Below, piece by piece: positions 37,901 to 46,151 of a DNA stretch of 57,020 bases. Source of the stretch: Acidocella aminolytica 101 = DSM 11237 (GTDB taxonomy: Bacteria; Pseudomonadota; Alphaproteobacteria; Acetobacterales; Acetobacteraceae). The stretch's first letter is position 1; each line of letters begins with the position of its first letter. The DNA lies in assembly GCF_900129125.1 (NCBI RefSeq), contig NZ_FQVJ01000026.1, positions 1 to 57,020 on the forward strand, in the 5' to 3' direction. Both the position numbers and the translations under genes were made by a program. Below the pieces are notes generated by a model that saw nothing but the letters and a program-made list of their open reading frames with translations, was not told the origin of the DNA and did not search any database.

Positions 37901-39338
37901 AGACCGTCATATAATTGCCATCGCCCCCGGCGCCGCCGATGTTGCGCGCTTCGATGCCTGCCATGTTGTTGCCATAAGTCCCAACCGATGCACCTTGGTC
38001 GCTGACGCCGGTGATTTCGCTACTTAAGGCCGAATCGTTGCTCGTATTCGCCCCTGCGGTACCGCCGGCGCCAGCCGTCACCCCTCCGCCATCGACCTGC
38101 CCGCCCGCCCCGCCCTGCGACAGCGCCGCAACGGCCGCCCCCGTCAACGGCGGAATGATACCTTCGTTCGGCAGACCGCTCCCGGTGTTCAGCGCGGACA
38201 CATACACATCGCCGGAGGCGATCAGGCTAACGCTCGCCTGTCCGCTAGAGCCGCCGGGACCGCCATTCTGCCCCTTCTCGGCCCGGTTCGCGTTTTTTCC
38301 GCCAATGGAGGAGGCCAAAAGGCCGTACAGAGTAGCCGAACTGGGCGCGCCGTTGTTCTGCCAACTCCAATACAGGGTGACCGGCTGAGTGTTATAGATA
38401 CTGGCAGGGCCACCGGCCCCGCCAATGCGCTCGGCAGCCGCCGCACTTTCACCGCCCGCTCCACCTTGCGACAGCGCTTCAAGCGCGACCCCGCCTGAAT
38501 CTCCACTGGCCTGCGAGATATTCGTCCCGATCGTCACCGGGGCATAATTCTCAAGCTGCACCACACCGCCATAACCGCCCGAACCGCCGCTGGCGCCACT
38601 ACCGCCATTACCGCCGAGACCGTTGGCCTCTAGCGCGGTGACACCCTTGGGAAATTCGCCGGTTAGCGTAACCGGCTGGTAATTGCCCACATACACATTG
38701 CCGAGCGCACTACCGCCGTTGCCGCCGTTATAATTATCGTTGCCCTGGGTGTAGTTACCGCCATTGCCGCCAATCGACTGCGCCAGCAACCCATATTCCC
38801 AGACCGCCAGATCGGCCGACCCTGTGAGGTTAAGCGCGCCGTTGCTGAGGAGGCCCGTACTCTCATATCCTGCGGCCGTCCCGGTACCCGCATTGCCGGA
38901 ACTCGAATTGGCGCCATTGACGCCGCGAGATATGAAATTGAGGCCGTAATCGCCCGCGCTGGATGCCTGGATATTGAATGTGCCTTGGTCGCTGACCAAA
39001 AGGGCGCCCGCGCTCTCCGTCAACGGCTCGGTATACGTGCCCGCCGGCACTGTGCATCCGTAGCCGCCGCCGCTCTGGCTGCAGGAAGGGCTGGCGCTTT
39101 GCGCCATGGCACCACCGCCCGAAAAAACCGCCCCCAAAAGTGCCAGCGCGCCGATCAGCCTCTTTCTTGGCCATACGCCCCGCCCCCGCCGGGCGCCAAG
39201 ACTTGAACTGGACTTGTGTGTGTCGTTCGGGCGCACGGTCATGTCTCCAGGGGCCACATGGCGGCCAATGTGAGGTTCTGGCTGGAAGTTAGCGCGCTGG
39301 CGGACGCTGCGGTTGCACGGCGTTAAAGACGCTGGCAT
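31944..39338 (-). CDS. Giant glycine-rich autotransporter adhesin
   Basis: Type V secreted protein of up to 2,464 aa. An extended signal peptide (WPRKRLIGALALLGAVFSGG then AMA cut before QSAS) leads to a huge Gly/Ser/Ala-rich passenger. By eye at least 17 copies of an AQSIGGGGGxGG-type motif recur about every 70-110 residues, as expected for a beta-solenoid. After a linker (about 1950-2170) the last ~290 residues form the autotransporter beta-barrel, ending in the C-terminal aromatic LHATF. A Cys pair (LDGCDRNGG...NGRCAWF) stands at the barrel entrance. The start is uncertain: ATG 39338 has no ribosome-binding site; ATG 39242 (MTVRPNDTHK) has GGAG close by and would give 2,432 aa. Function probably adhesion or surface coating. 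Confidence 0.88.
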   Translation of the reverse strand: MPASLTPCNRSVRQRANFQPEPHIGRHVAPGDMTVRPNDTHKSSSSLGARRGRGVWPRKRLIGALALLGAVFSGGGAMAQSASPSCSQSGGGYGCTVPAGTYTEPLTESAGALLVSDQGTFNIQASSAGDYGLNFISRGVNGANSSSGNAGTGTAAGYESTGLLSNGALNLTGSADLAVWEYGLLAQSIGGNGGNYTQGNDNYNGGNGGSALGNVYVGNYQPVTLTGEFPKGVTALEANGLGGNGGSGASGGSGGYGGVVQLENYAPVTIGTNISQASGDSGGVALEALSQGGAGGESAAAAERIGGAGGPASIYNTQPVTLYWSWQNNGAPSSATLYGLLASSIGGKNANRAEKGQNGGPGGSSGQASVSLIASGDVYVSALNTGSGLPNEGIIPPLTGAAVAALSQGGAGGQVDGGGVTAGAGGTAGANTSNDSALSSEITGVSDQGASVGTYGNNMAGIEARNIGGAGGDGNYMTVCCNSDTGQSTPVGGYEADGGSGGGTYDVQVELSSGAAVNTAGIESPGIVAAAQGGAGGDGATYEGTFGHDAGNGGAGGNAGDVIVNLAGSSVLTTGSLSSGIVAFSTGGNGGGGGNRDGNSGDAGGGGNAGAGGDVTVDIQSGTGITTTGSKSPGVVAESDGGAGGNGGTGSANMTGSPRPGGNGGTSGLVTATLESGASISTAGNSSPGFTAVSLSGAGGNGNTSSNIISSQGGPGGTGGQAGSQLNGVLTAVQASNGGSITTQGADSPGLLAQAQSGGGGAGGTAGGIFAEGGTGATAGAVGLVTAQNLAGASIATSGSDSTALLAQSISGGGGDGGNLDFANSGIGGSASFAANAGAAEVSSNGIITTSGYDSFGILDQSIGGGGGIGGSADNIVAVGGAGGGGGGGGNVTIDAGGSVNTTGDLGAGVVAQSIGGGGGKASDVTSYSGIVSLTIGGSGGSGGAGGAATVNGNSLSEQTSGGNSTGVAAESAGGGGGVGGAAYSVSVSAGLGVSLAVGGKGGDGGNGGNATVNLGQTRIVTASSVQNAIDPTTLSDNSVMVPLATDSYGVLALSVGGGGGIGGSSLAKAFVQDLTLPTTESLVGFAVSGTWSQGGSGGAGGNGGSAAVNLSSGDSILTYGNGAHAVMAQSIGGGGGDGGDSSAQSTAFGFKTASKVTGVTNYNLDLEVSLGGSGGASGNGGSALVNLGGNMSGVDPNSQNAPAQIVTLGDNADGVLLQSIGGGGGNAGEGSGSTQNGTSSSTALTLGVTLGAAGSSGGNGGYAGLSSYAGTAIETFGDSAYGIEGQSIGGGGGTSSGSSYQLGLPSLSAVNQVLNGQDVGGVGQLTSGATLTLGTSGTGGGSGGQVVLILDGTTIITNGQAADGIVAQSVGGGGGIGGSAGSTGSSDDPNIVESSCCGISQLKAGKKFANALGGYLSDVVKAVQGGSGWTSAAVSALNNFYPSLNLNISVGGSGGSGGVGGSVSTTFTGSSVTTKGDYADAILAQSIGGGGGIGGGAVAGGSSGLGSFMKINANFALGASGGDGGAGGAVSLFLGNSSLTTQGYAAYGVFAQSVGRGGGTAGSAETDASGYFSLGASGSAGGSAGGNGGSVMLTISPPTSGQPSSSPSTIATAGDVAHAVFLQSVGGGGGEAGDGFTLTPGILPISTNIKLRDGGTGTAGDGGAVSFVSTGAYATISTGGASAYGILAQSIGGGGGVAFTQLGARSVYQLGGGNGTVANGGAVSIQVGDGIIKTTGDGSHAIFAQSVGGGGGIAGFASGSTLLYEASAANGSGYVTTGNGGDVTVNTGGTSVITTGASAYGIFAQSVGAGGGLESGNDGVSEIAGTTGATGSSGTGGLVTVFDNGTINASGVNAVGIFAQSIGQNGSGLGNSAGVAITVNGSLSGGSGTQGRGIWVDSDYSTNNVTIGSSGLVRSASKQAIVSTGYGITNVQNYGTVIGTVTLKDKNSTLGTFTNEAGGLWISSGSLSGNFVNAGRIAPLLANNYEAVSVAGDFQQTASGVYAPNVQFDTRKADMLLVTGNAQLAGIVEPVAQSVLPWVSVPIMTVDGTVSGRLSAGSSPLFGYEITKTAASSDASIGGNETQYLLTNVSADFDPSGVKLSALQSSIARALFSSWEAGGNASFGTLYGALDNLAQGSIGSYTGALANLAPEAAVDYASREVSNLEDFAGDLDGCDRNGGDYLALSNGRCAWFTLSGNLTSQSSSYGAARFALNQSTYAIGGETRLSHNLYLDAALAYQNSWLSAQGNTLKGSGQAGYGGVGLRDEVGDWSFMGGLFGSGGAYTTSRVINLPGEQSIVKGSPAIDAVGVRTGAAYMFGFGSAYIRPRLTLDGLYINMPGYTESGSSVDVTKSNGSSQGIFVATPSVEFGKSFTLRHGMELRLSFLTGVSLQSSDSWTQSYGFIAAPAGTPDFNTTVAMDTATARIGVGLQLVKMGRYSLRAEYNGAFSKHTSVNAGDIALHATF
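33735..38793 (-). repeat. Repeat region of the autotransporter passenger
   Basis: DNA coding the recurring QSIGGGGG/QSVGGGGG motifs, from the first (LLAQSIGGNGGNY, near 38790) to the last (FAQSIGQNGSG, near 33740). Runs of CCGCCGCC on the plus strand mark each copy. In the first third GGAGG-type motifs replace the full QSIGGGGG. Diverged enough that frame is stable, but it is a candidate for recombination between copies and for assembly error. Confidence 0.75.
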
Positions 39339-39851
39339 GTGCGTCCGAAACCGAGAACAGCCGCGACACGGTCATCTGCGTCGGCCGCGACCTCGGCAAC
39401 ACCCAGGGCACCGCCAGTACCCAGTCTCATCTCTCGCACGCCACGTTGTATCGAACCGCTCATTGCCTTTTAGCCAATGTTAACGTGGTAGCAGTGCCGG
39501 ATGCCGCCGCACGCGGCAATGTAAATTCGATGAACAAGGCAGATTCCCCGATGAACCCGGCGAGAGCGAAAATACTACGCGGACGGATTGCGCATCGGCG
39601 ATTTGATATCGTAAACTCTACTGCGGCCGGCGGGAGGACCAGCCTGAGTTCTCCATTGACCAGCAGATATACGTAATCATATCAGACGCTTTAAGACCGC
39701 AGCCAATACACGCGCATCATGATGCACCCCATGCGTTGCAAGATTGTGCTGCCTTCCTGTTAGGTGGACTGCTTGTACATCTGATCCAAATGACGTTCCA
39801 CAACTCTGACAGCTGGTCAGAATGACACTGCCGGCAAGGCCGGACGAACTA
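39339..39851. other. Upstream region of the autotransporter, no gene seen
   Basis: 513 bases with no supportable gene; one 76-codon open frame at 39446-39676 has no family resemblance. The part next to 39338 must contain the autotransporter promoter. The rest looks like decayed DNA adjoining the IS5 remnant. Confidence 0.5.
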
Positions 39852-40372
39852 TCACAGATAGAGTAGCTTTAGGGGTCCGTTTTTACAAACGGAAATAATG
39901 ACTTTGGCACCGCGTACGTAAATGACGGCGTAGCAGTTACGTGTGTCATAGGCACCTTCCGCGCTCACAGTTTTAATCGGCTCCTCACTGTGAATGTTTG
40001 CCCGAAGGTCTCTCTGGGAGTGTAGGACAACGCCTACTTCGTTGGTTATAACCTTAATCGCCCGAATATACTGCATATAGGTATCGAGTCTTAGATGAAC
40101 CTTCTACCATCGACGGCGATAGGACGCGCGGTGCTTTCGGGTTTTCCATTCGCCTTCTCCTACTATCTTGATAGCAGTGTTGTCGACCAGCAGATGCAGT
40201 CCGCCCAAATTCACGCGGCCAGCCAACGCCCCCGCCGCTTTAATGACGCATTATAGGAACGCCAATTCGTCGTACGGTAATTCGGTTTTATAGGCTTGGG
40301 CATAACAAACAGCTACGCCTTTAAAAACAAATAGGGATTCCTAACCAACTACCAAATTTATGCAACAAGGCC
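39852..40372 (-). mobile_element. Decayed IS5-family insertion sequence
   Basis: Read on the minus strand, GGCCTTGTTGCATAAATTT (40372-40354) is a typical IS5/IS903-group terminal repeat. Then ATG 40303 starts MPKPIKPNYRTTNWRSYNAS (the conserved transposase opening), followed by an internal deletion of about 85 codons. It continues as LHLLVDNTAIKIVGEGEW (first DDE Asp region), a stop, then fragments ending SAEGAYDTRNCYAVIYVRGA (second Asp region). The C-terminal Glu region and the far terminal repeat are missing. Several stops and frame breaks show it is dead. Confidence 0.8.
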
Positions 40373-40779
40373 ACTTTCATCCCACCATTCAAACGTTGGC
40401 AATCGTGGTATAGACAATGCGGTGACCACTCTCAGGCCCCCTCCCCCCGACCTTGCATCCATCGGCCATGACGAAGACTTCCAACCTGATGATATGAAGC
40501 CCCAGAATGTGCGCAGAGCCTATATCACACAAACCCAAACGATATAAATTTTATTATGATACATGAGAATATTGGCATTTGACGACAGCAAATCACTCGA
40601 TTTAATTATAATCTGAATTCAAAGACAATTAAATGTTCTTTTATAGGAATAGTTATGTGAGGATTTTCTATCTGAGCAATTTGGAAAGGCACATTGACTA
40701 AATACAAATGGTAGAGCTTTCACGTAATTCCCGCAGATACGTCTGTTGAAATGAAACCTTATTAGTTTGGATTCATAAC
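40373..40779. other. AT-rich upstream region of the FAH-family gene
   Basis: 407 bases without a supportable gene. The left part on the minus strand reads VFVMADGCKVGGRGPESGHR followed by IVYTTIANV and a stop, an unidentified gene tail next to the IS end. From about 40540 the sequence becomes strongly AT-rich and probably contains the promoter of the gene at 40780; I could not fix its boxes. Confidence 0.45.
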
Positions 40780-41898
40780 ATGTTTAACGAGACAAGTATC
40801 ACAAAAATTTTGCCTTCTGATTGGAGGAAAGGTCTGTTTCTTGGGCGCATCCAGACTGCCGACGGCCCCTCTCCTATCCTTGTACAAGATGGAATGGCCT
40901 ATGACCTAAGCAAAACTGCACCGACAACGTCAGAATTGGCCAATCTGATACCTATTAATGCTAAAGCAAATACGCTGCTTGGGCCTCTCGAAGCTTTGGA
41001 GTTTCCTCTTCTTTCGCCCGTTGATTTACAATGCATCAAAGCTTGTGGGGTTACGTTTGCTTCATCGGCATTGGAACGCGTAATTGAAGAAGCCTCACGA
41101 GGCAATGCAGGAAATGCTTTAAAAGTGCGTGAGCGCATAGAAGCACAAATCAGCAGTTCATTACGAAAGGTTGTGCCAGGATCCACCGAAGCCCAAGCAC
41201 TAAAGGAAATATTGATTGAAAATCATTTGTGGTCACAATATCTCGAAGTCGCCATTGGTCCCTATGCTGAAGTGTTTACCAAGGCGCCTGTTCTGTCTAC
41301 GGTAGGCCCGCATGCCGAGGTCGGTATCCGATCTGATTCAAAATGGAATAACCCAGAGCCAGAAATTGTATTGGTTATTAATGCTCGCGGCGAAGCCATT
41401 GGTGCCACTCTAGGAAATGATGTAAATTTAAGAGACCTCGAAGGCCGCAGCGCCTTGCTTCTAGGTAAGGCCAAAGACAACAATGCATCTTGCGCTATAG
41501 GTCCGCTTATTCGTTTATTTGACGATGATTTTACGCTTTCTCACATACGTGAATCCGAAGTTGATTTGCTCATTGAAGGCAAAGACGGTTTTCGCTTGGA
41601 AGGAAAGTCCAACATGTCGGATATAAGCCGCGAACCCTTGGATCTTGTTAGCCAAACGTTAAGTGAACACCAGTATCCTGATGGCTTTGCCTTATTTCTT
41701 GGGACGATGTTTACACCTGTAAAAGATAGAGACGTTAAAGGCGAAGGATTCACACATAAAGTTGGAGATGTTGTAAAAATTTCGAATTCATATCTCGGGG
41801 TGCTAAGCAATACCGTTACCACTTCTGCTAATGCCAAACCGTGGACAATTGGCATCGCGGAGTTTTACAAAAACTTGTCATTACGCGGATTAATTTAA
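40780..41898 (+). CDS. Fumarylacetoacetate hydrolase-family protein
   Basis: 372-aa FAH-family enzyme of the long type. The metal and substrate motifs are clear: SKWNNPEPEIVLVINARGEA (Glu ligands) and GATLGNDVNLRDLEGRSALL (Asp) followed by LGKAKDNNASCAIGP, then QYPDGFALFLGTMFTP. Relatives cleave or dehydrate 2,4-diketo or 2-keto-3-deoxy acids. Here the substrate cannot be set. The gene is much richer in A and T than its neighbours and lies beside an IS remnant, so acquisition from another lineage is likely. No strong Shine-Dalgarno sequence precedes the ATG. Confidence 0.85.
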   Translation: MFNETSITKILPSDWRKGLFLGRIQTADGPSPILVQDGMAYDLSKTAPTTSELANLIPINAKANTLLGPLEALEFPLLSPVDLQCIKACGVTFASSALERVIEEASRGNAGNALKVRERIEAQISSSLRKVVPGSTEAQALKEILIENHLWSQYLEVAIGPYAEVFTKAPVLSTVGPHAEVGIRSDSKWNNPEPEIVLVINARGEAIGATLGNDVNLRDLEGRSALLLGKAKDNNASCAIGPLIRLFDDDFTLSHIRESEVDLLIEGKDGFRLEGKSNMSDISREPLDLVSQTLSEHQYPDGFALFLGTMFTPVKDRDVKGEGFTHKVGDVVKISNSYLGVLSNTVTTSANAKPWTIGIAEFYKNLSLRGLI

Positions 41899-42169
41899 GG
41901 AGTGATCACAAGGAAAGCTGACTTGGCTTGTTGCTGAAGAACTCCGTTTCTCGGCGATGGGTCAATATTTTTCGCCATTATGGAAGCTAAACTCCCTGCG
42001 CAGGCGAACTGACCTATCCGCTAGTTGGCCCTCGATCACAAGCTTAACTTACTTTTCACCAAACTGGCAGAATTCACTGCGGAGTTTCTTTTTGCCCCTA
42101 CACTCGTTTAACTAATCCAGAGTTTTTTGTTCGATTTCCTTTGATCTGTCTCAGCAGATAAAGGTCCTC

Positions 42170-43462
42170 CTAAAACCGCTCAAGCTGAAATGCGGCCGGA
42201 TCAACCACAGGCTCGTCTCCGGTCACGATATCGGCCATCAGCCGCCCCGCGCCTGGAGCGATGCCGAATCCGTGACCTGAGAAGCCGGTGGCAATGTAGA
42301 AGCCAGGTTGGGTTTCGACATTTGAAATTACTGGAATGGAGTCGGGCGTTCCATCAATGAAGCCTGCCCAGCTTTGCGCTACTTTTGCACCTGCGAAGAT
42401 CGGCAAATCCTTTACCAGATGCTTCATCGCCAAACGCAAGCCACCCATCTGCGGGGCCGGATCGAGGATGCGTTCTTGCTCAAACGGCGTGGTGAGACTC
42501 GAGAGATAATCGCGCTCCTGTTTCCATTCCCTTAGGAATTGTCTGGAGATGTGCGGGCGTAGATAATTTCTCTCGGAAAAAAACTCCGGCATGAATTTGG
42601 GAAAAAGGCGAAAAACATCCGGCGTGATCTCCGGGCTGGAGATCCAACCATTGGCGATGGTATAGCCGCCATCCAGCCGCTTACGAAAAGCGTACTGATG
42701 CGCAGATGCGGAAAACTCTGGTCCGTCCAGCTTTTCCGTGCGCAACACGGAGGAACGTACCTTCAGTTGTGGCAGCGCCACGCCATGCTTGCGGCAGAAG
42801 AGACGCGACCAGGCACCACCCGCCAGCACCACTTTCGGGCAAGCGATGCGGCCATGCTCGGTCTCCACCGCGGTGATAAAGCGGCCGTCGCGCACCAGCC
42901 CGCGTACAGCACAATTTTGCAGAATCACCACCCCTATGGCCTGGGCGGCGCGAGCCATGGCGGGTGCCGCAAGTTGCGGTTCAGCCCGCGCATCGCTGGC
43001 TGTGTAGAGCGCACCCACAAAGCGACGCCTGCTGCCGGGCAGCAAGGCGGCGGAAGCTGCGGTATCCAGCATTGTGGAGGCAGCGCCCAGGGGAACTGCC
43101 TTGGCTGCCCATTTCGTACGCTCGCGCTGTTCTTTCTGGTTGGTATTGAGATAAGCAATGCCGCAGACGCGGAAACCGGTTTCCTCGCCGGTGAGGTCAT
43201 TCATCCGATGCCAGAGTTTCTGTGCCTCGAACATCAAGGGCAGTTCCCGCACATCGCGCCCCTGCACGCGTATCCAGCCCCAGTTGCGGCTGGATTGCTC
43301 GGCGGCAATACAACCTTTCTCGCACAACACGACCTTCGCCCCCTTCTGCGCCAAACTCCATGCCGTGCAGACGCCGATAATGCCCCCGCCGATTACCACC
43401 ACATCCGCCATGACAGGGGCAACCGCGAATCGCGTGTCTACAATGCTGATTTCAGGACCCAT
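42170..43462 (-). CDS. DAO-type FAD-dependent amine/amino-acid oxidoreductase
   Basis: 430-aa flavoprotein of the glycine/D-amino-acid oxidase (DAO) family. VVVIGGGIIGVCTAWSLAQKG (about 20-40) binds FAD; SSRNWGWIRVQGRD is typical of the bacterial DadA-like subgroup; the C-terminal GFYIATGFSGHGFGIAPGAG closes the FAD site. It oxidises an amine or amino acid, substrate unknown. It follows the Fsr-type exporter on the same strand after 101 bases. Confidence 0.87.
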   Translation of the reverse strand: MGPEISIVDTRFAVAPVMADVVVIGGGIIGVCTAWSLAQKGAKVVLCEKGCIAAEQSSRNWGWIRVQGRDVRELPLMFEAQKLWHRMNDLTGEETGFRVCGIAYLNTNQKEQRERTKWAAKAVPLGAASTMLDTAASAALLPGSRRRFVGALYTASDARAEPQLAAPAMARAAQAIGVVILQNCAVRGLVRDGRFITAVETEHGRIACPKVVLAGGAWSRLFCRKHGVALPQLKVRSSVLRTEKLDGPEFSASAHQYAFRKRLDGGYTIANGWISSPEITPDVFRLFPKFMPEFFSERNYLRPHISRQFLREWKQERDYLSSLTTPFEQERILDPAPQMGGLRLAMKHLVKDLPIFAGAKVAQSWAGFIDGTPDSIPVISNVETQPGFYIATGFSGHGFGIAPGAGRLMADIVTGDEPVVDPAAFQLERF

Positions 43463-43563
43463 GAGGGGTGTCTCCGTCTAGCTGGCATTAAGGTCAAGGG
43501 GATTAACGTTAACGGCGGTTGGTTATCAAATAACAACAATCATCTCGGCTTAATTTGAAAAGT

Positions 43564-44766
43564 TCATAGCGATTCTCTACCAAAATTCGGCAGGAAGGCA
43601 GCTGTGAGACCAATCAATGGCAGGAAAGAGCAAACATGGTAAACAAACCCGATACTGGTATGGTCGGCTAAAACCCCCAGTACCGCTGCGCCCAAGCCGC
43701 CCATACCAAATGCCAACCCGAAGAATAACCCAGACACTGTCCCGACCCGGCCGGGCAGCAGCTCTTGTGCATAAACCACTATGGCGGCAAAGGCAGACGA
43801 TAGCACTAGCCCAATAATGACGCTTAGCCCAATGGTCGCGCTCAGCCCCACATAAGGCAACGCCAGCGTAAAGGGCAACACACCCGCGATTGAACCCCAA
43901 ATCACGCGCTTACGGCCGATTCGGTCACCAACGGGACCACCAATCACAGTACCTGCCGCCGAAGCCGCCATGAAGATGAACAAATCAACCTGCGCGGCCT
44001 GCACGCCCAAATGAAAGCGCTGGATGAGGTAGAAAATATAGTAGCTAGTGAAACTGGCAAGGTAGAAGAACTTCGAAAAGATCAGCGCCACCAGAACCGC
44101 GAGCGAGAGTGTGACCCGGCGGGTAGAGAGCCCCAAAGGCGCCGTTCCGACGTTACGTGCCGGGCGCTTGGCATGGCCATTGGCTTGATACCAACGGCCG
44201 AGCAGCGAAAGGATTGCCATGCCCAGCACGGCCGCGAAGCCAAACCAGGCGATGCTCGCACGCCCGCGCGGCAGCACAAAGAATGCCGCCAGCAGCGGCC
44301 CCAGTGCCTGCCCGAAATTACCACCAACCTGAAACACCGATTGGGCCAAACCATGCCGCCCACCCGAGGCCAGCCGCGCAATGCGTGAGGATTCTGGGTG
44401 GAAAATAGACGAGCCCGTCCCCAGTAGCGCAGCTCCTGCGAGCAACACGGTATAGCTTGGCGCCAGCGCAAGAGTGACCAATCCGAGCAGCGTGAACATC
44501 ATGCCTATAGGTAACGAGAATGGTTGCGGGCGGCGGTCGGTGTAAAGGCCGATAAGCGGCTGCAGTAGCGAGGCCGTGACCTGATAGGTCAACGTCAGGA
44601 TACCAATCTGCCCAAAATTCAAATCAAACCCTCCCTTAAGGATAGGGTAAACAGCTGGTAACAGCGACTGCAGCATGTCGTTTAATAAATGACAAAAGCT
44701 GATGGCTCCCAGCACTGGCGCGGCGGTGCCTGACGCGCGCGAAGGCGCCGTTATCGTTTGCGTCAT
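43564..44766 (-). CDS. fsr: Fosmidomycin-resistance-type MFS exporter
   Basis: 400-aa, about 12-helix MFS protein. SFCHLLNDMLQSLLPAVYPIL, LTYQVTASLLQPLIGLYTDRRP, LLGTGSSIFHPESSRIARLA and QVGGNFGQALGPLLAA are close to E. coli Fsr throughout. Such proteins export fosmidomycin or other small anionic drugs. It is divergent from the AraC regulator (134-base gap), which probably controls it, and is followed by a DAO-type oxidoreductase. Confidence 0.88.
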   Translation of the reverse strand: MTQTITAPSRASGTAAPVLGAISFCHLLNDMLQSLLPAVYPILKGGFDLNFGQIGILTLTYQVTASLLQPLIGLYTDRRPQPFSLPIGMMFTLLGLVTLALAPSYTVLLAGAALLGTGSSIFHPESSRIARLASGGRHGLAQSVFQVGGNFGQALGPLLAAFFVLPRGRASIAWFGFAAVLGMAILSLLGRWYQANGHAKRPARNVGTAPLGLSTRRVTLSLAVLVALIFSKFFYLASFTSYYIFYLIQRFHLGVQAAQVDLFIFMAASAAGTVIGGPVGDRIGRKRVIWGSIAGVLPFTLALPYVGLSATIGLSVIIGLVLSSAFAAIVVYAQELLPGRVGTVSGLFFGLAFGMGGLGAAVLGVLADHTSIGFVYHVCSFLPLIGLTAAFLPNFGRESL

Positions 44767-44900
44767 ATCTTAACTACATTCCCCTGCCGCATCCGTGTTT
44801 ACAGTTGGATCGGCCTCTTGCGTGTGACTAAAGGCTAGAATAGCTATGGGCCAGACCGGCCTACCACCGCAAATAGGCCGAATATTTACGAGAGTGGGCC

Positions 44901-45689
44901 ATGGTCCGGAATAGCAGGGTCGAGTTTTTCGATGACATACAGCGCCCACTCATCGCACTAGGCAATGATTTCCCAAGCGGCCACAAAGTACTGCCGCATA
45001 GCCATCGGCGCCACCAATTGCTTTATGGCGCGTCGGGCACTGTGGTCGTGGGCACGGTGGCTGGCACCTGGATGATCCCACCTCAGCACGGCATGTGGAT
45101 CCCCAGCGGCGTAGTGCATGATGTGCTGATGCGCGGTGATGTCGCCACTCATAGTCTCTATCTTGAACCTAACGCGCTCGACGGCGTACCTAAGACATGT
45201 CAGGTGGTTAGCATTTCCCCGTTCATGCGCAATCTGATGATGGAAGCGGTCGACCTGCCAGTCGAATACGATCCCGAAAGCCGCGCAGGCGCGCTGATGA
45301 CGCTTATCCAGCACGAGCTGCGCCAGTTGCCGGAAAGACCACTGGCCCTGCCCTTGCCTATTCATGCCGGACTAATGGCGCGCTGCCAAACGTTCCTCAC
45401 CCAGCCAACCCCCCATGAACATATTGACGCCTGGAGCGCCGATCTTGGCTTGAGTCGGCGCGCCTTCACCCGACTGTTTCGATCCGAAACGGGCTTGAGC
45501 TTTGTTGCTTGGCGTCAACAAGCTTGCTTACTTACCGCCCTACCCCGCTTGATTGCTGGCGAGCCAGTGACGCTGGTTGCACTTGATCTTGGCTACGACA
45601 ATCCTGCTGCCTTCACCGCCATGTTCAAGCGTACCCTTGGGCTATCACCACGTCATTACTTCAAGCAATACGCCCATCCAGGCGGATAA
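44901..45689 (+). CDS. AraC-family transcriptional regulator
   Basis: 262-aa regulator with an N-terminal cupin-like sensor (LPHSHRRHQLLYGASGTVVV...WMIPPQHGMWIPSGVVHDV, about 30-75) and a C-terminal AraC helix-turn-helix pair (DLGLSRRAFTRLFRSETGLSFVAWRQQA; ALDLGYDNPAAFTAMFKRTLGLSPRHYF). Divergent from the Fsr-type exporter, the usual layout for this regulator class and its target. Confidence 0.9.
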   Translation: MVRNSRVEFFDDIQRPLIALGNDFPSGHKVLPHSHRRHQLLYGASGTVVVGTVAGTWMIPPQHGMWIPSGVVHDVLMRGDVATHSLYLEPNALDGVPKTCQVVSISPFMRNLMMEAVDLPVEYDPESRAGALMTLIQHELRQLPERPLALPLPIHAGLMARCQTFLTQPTPHEHIDAWSADLGLSRRAFTRLFRSETGLSFVAWRQQACLLTALPRLIAGEPVTLVALDLGYDNPAAFTAMFKRTLGLSPRHYFKQYAHPGG

Positions 45690-46151
45690 ACTTGGCTAAA
45701 CAAGCTGGAATGCCATCCCACTTGAACAACTCGTGGGAAAACATTCGCCTAGATATTGTAAGAAATACGTCGCCTCTCGGTCCCACCCAGATATAGGGAG
45801 GCGGCACAACTCATGCGCCAGCCAAGAAAATCTAGCGCCACGCTCTTCAGAGGCTGGTCTAAGCGTGCACAGGTGTGAAGCTAAGTAGCGCATCTGGCGA
45901 AAATGGGCATTCCATCGTTGCTCCAAATCATTGGGTACAACCGCCTGATTGGGGTTGCAGGAATGCTGTTTGTAAGTGGCTTGTATCCATGACATCATGA
46001 TGAGATAGCTGCAAAAAAGCACAGTCGGCAATGAAGGTTCAGCCGAAAACAACATGTCTTTACATCCACAACTAGCTCGAATTCGTAACATAATGCTTGC
46101 CCCTATGCCGCGCGCTCCATACGATGCCGCCAGGGTCAAGGAGGCTTTTTA
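45690..46151. other. 462-base gap before the sulfatase, no gene seen
   Basis: One 147-codon minus-strand frame covers most of it but has no family resemblance, odd Cys/Trp-rich composition and no ribosome-binding site, so I do not call it. AAGGAGG at 46137-46143 is the sulfatase ribosome-binding site. A weak CCCAC/GTGGG hairpin near 45717-45737 may end the AraC transcript. Confidence 0.5.

Noticed and set aside
34116-38388. Many Pro/Ala-rich plus-strand frames opposite the autotransporter
   Set aside because: They are the complement of Gly-rich codons (GGC/GCC) and follow the passenger repeats; not genes.
33735-38793. Regular GC-rich repeats that could suggest a CRISPR or VNTR array
   Set aside because: The repeats differ in length and sequence at DNA level and conserve the protein motif, so they are coding repeats.
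42698-43558. A 286-codon plus-strand frame opposite the DAO oxidoreductase
   Set aside because: No domain, no ribosome-binding site, and the opposite strand has full FAD motifs.
45696-46139. A 147-codon minus-strand frame between AraC and sulfatase genes
   Set aside because: No resemblance to any family, unusual Cys/Trp content and no ribosome-binding site; treated as non-coding.
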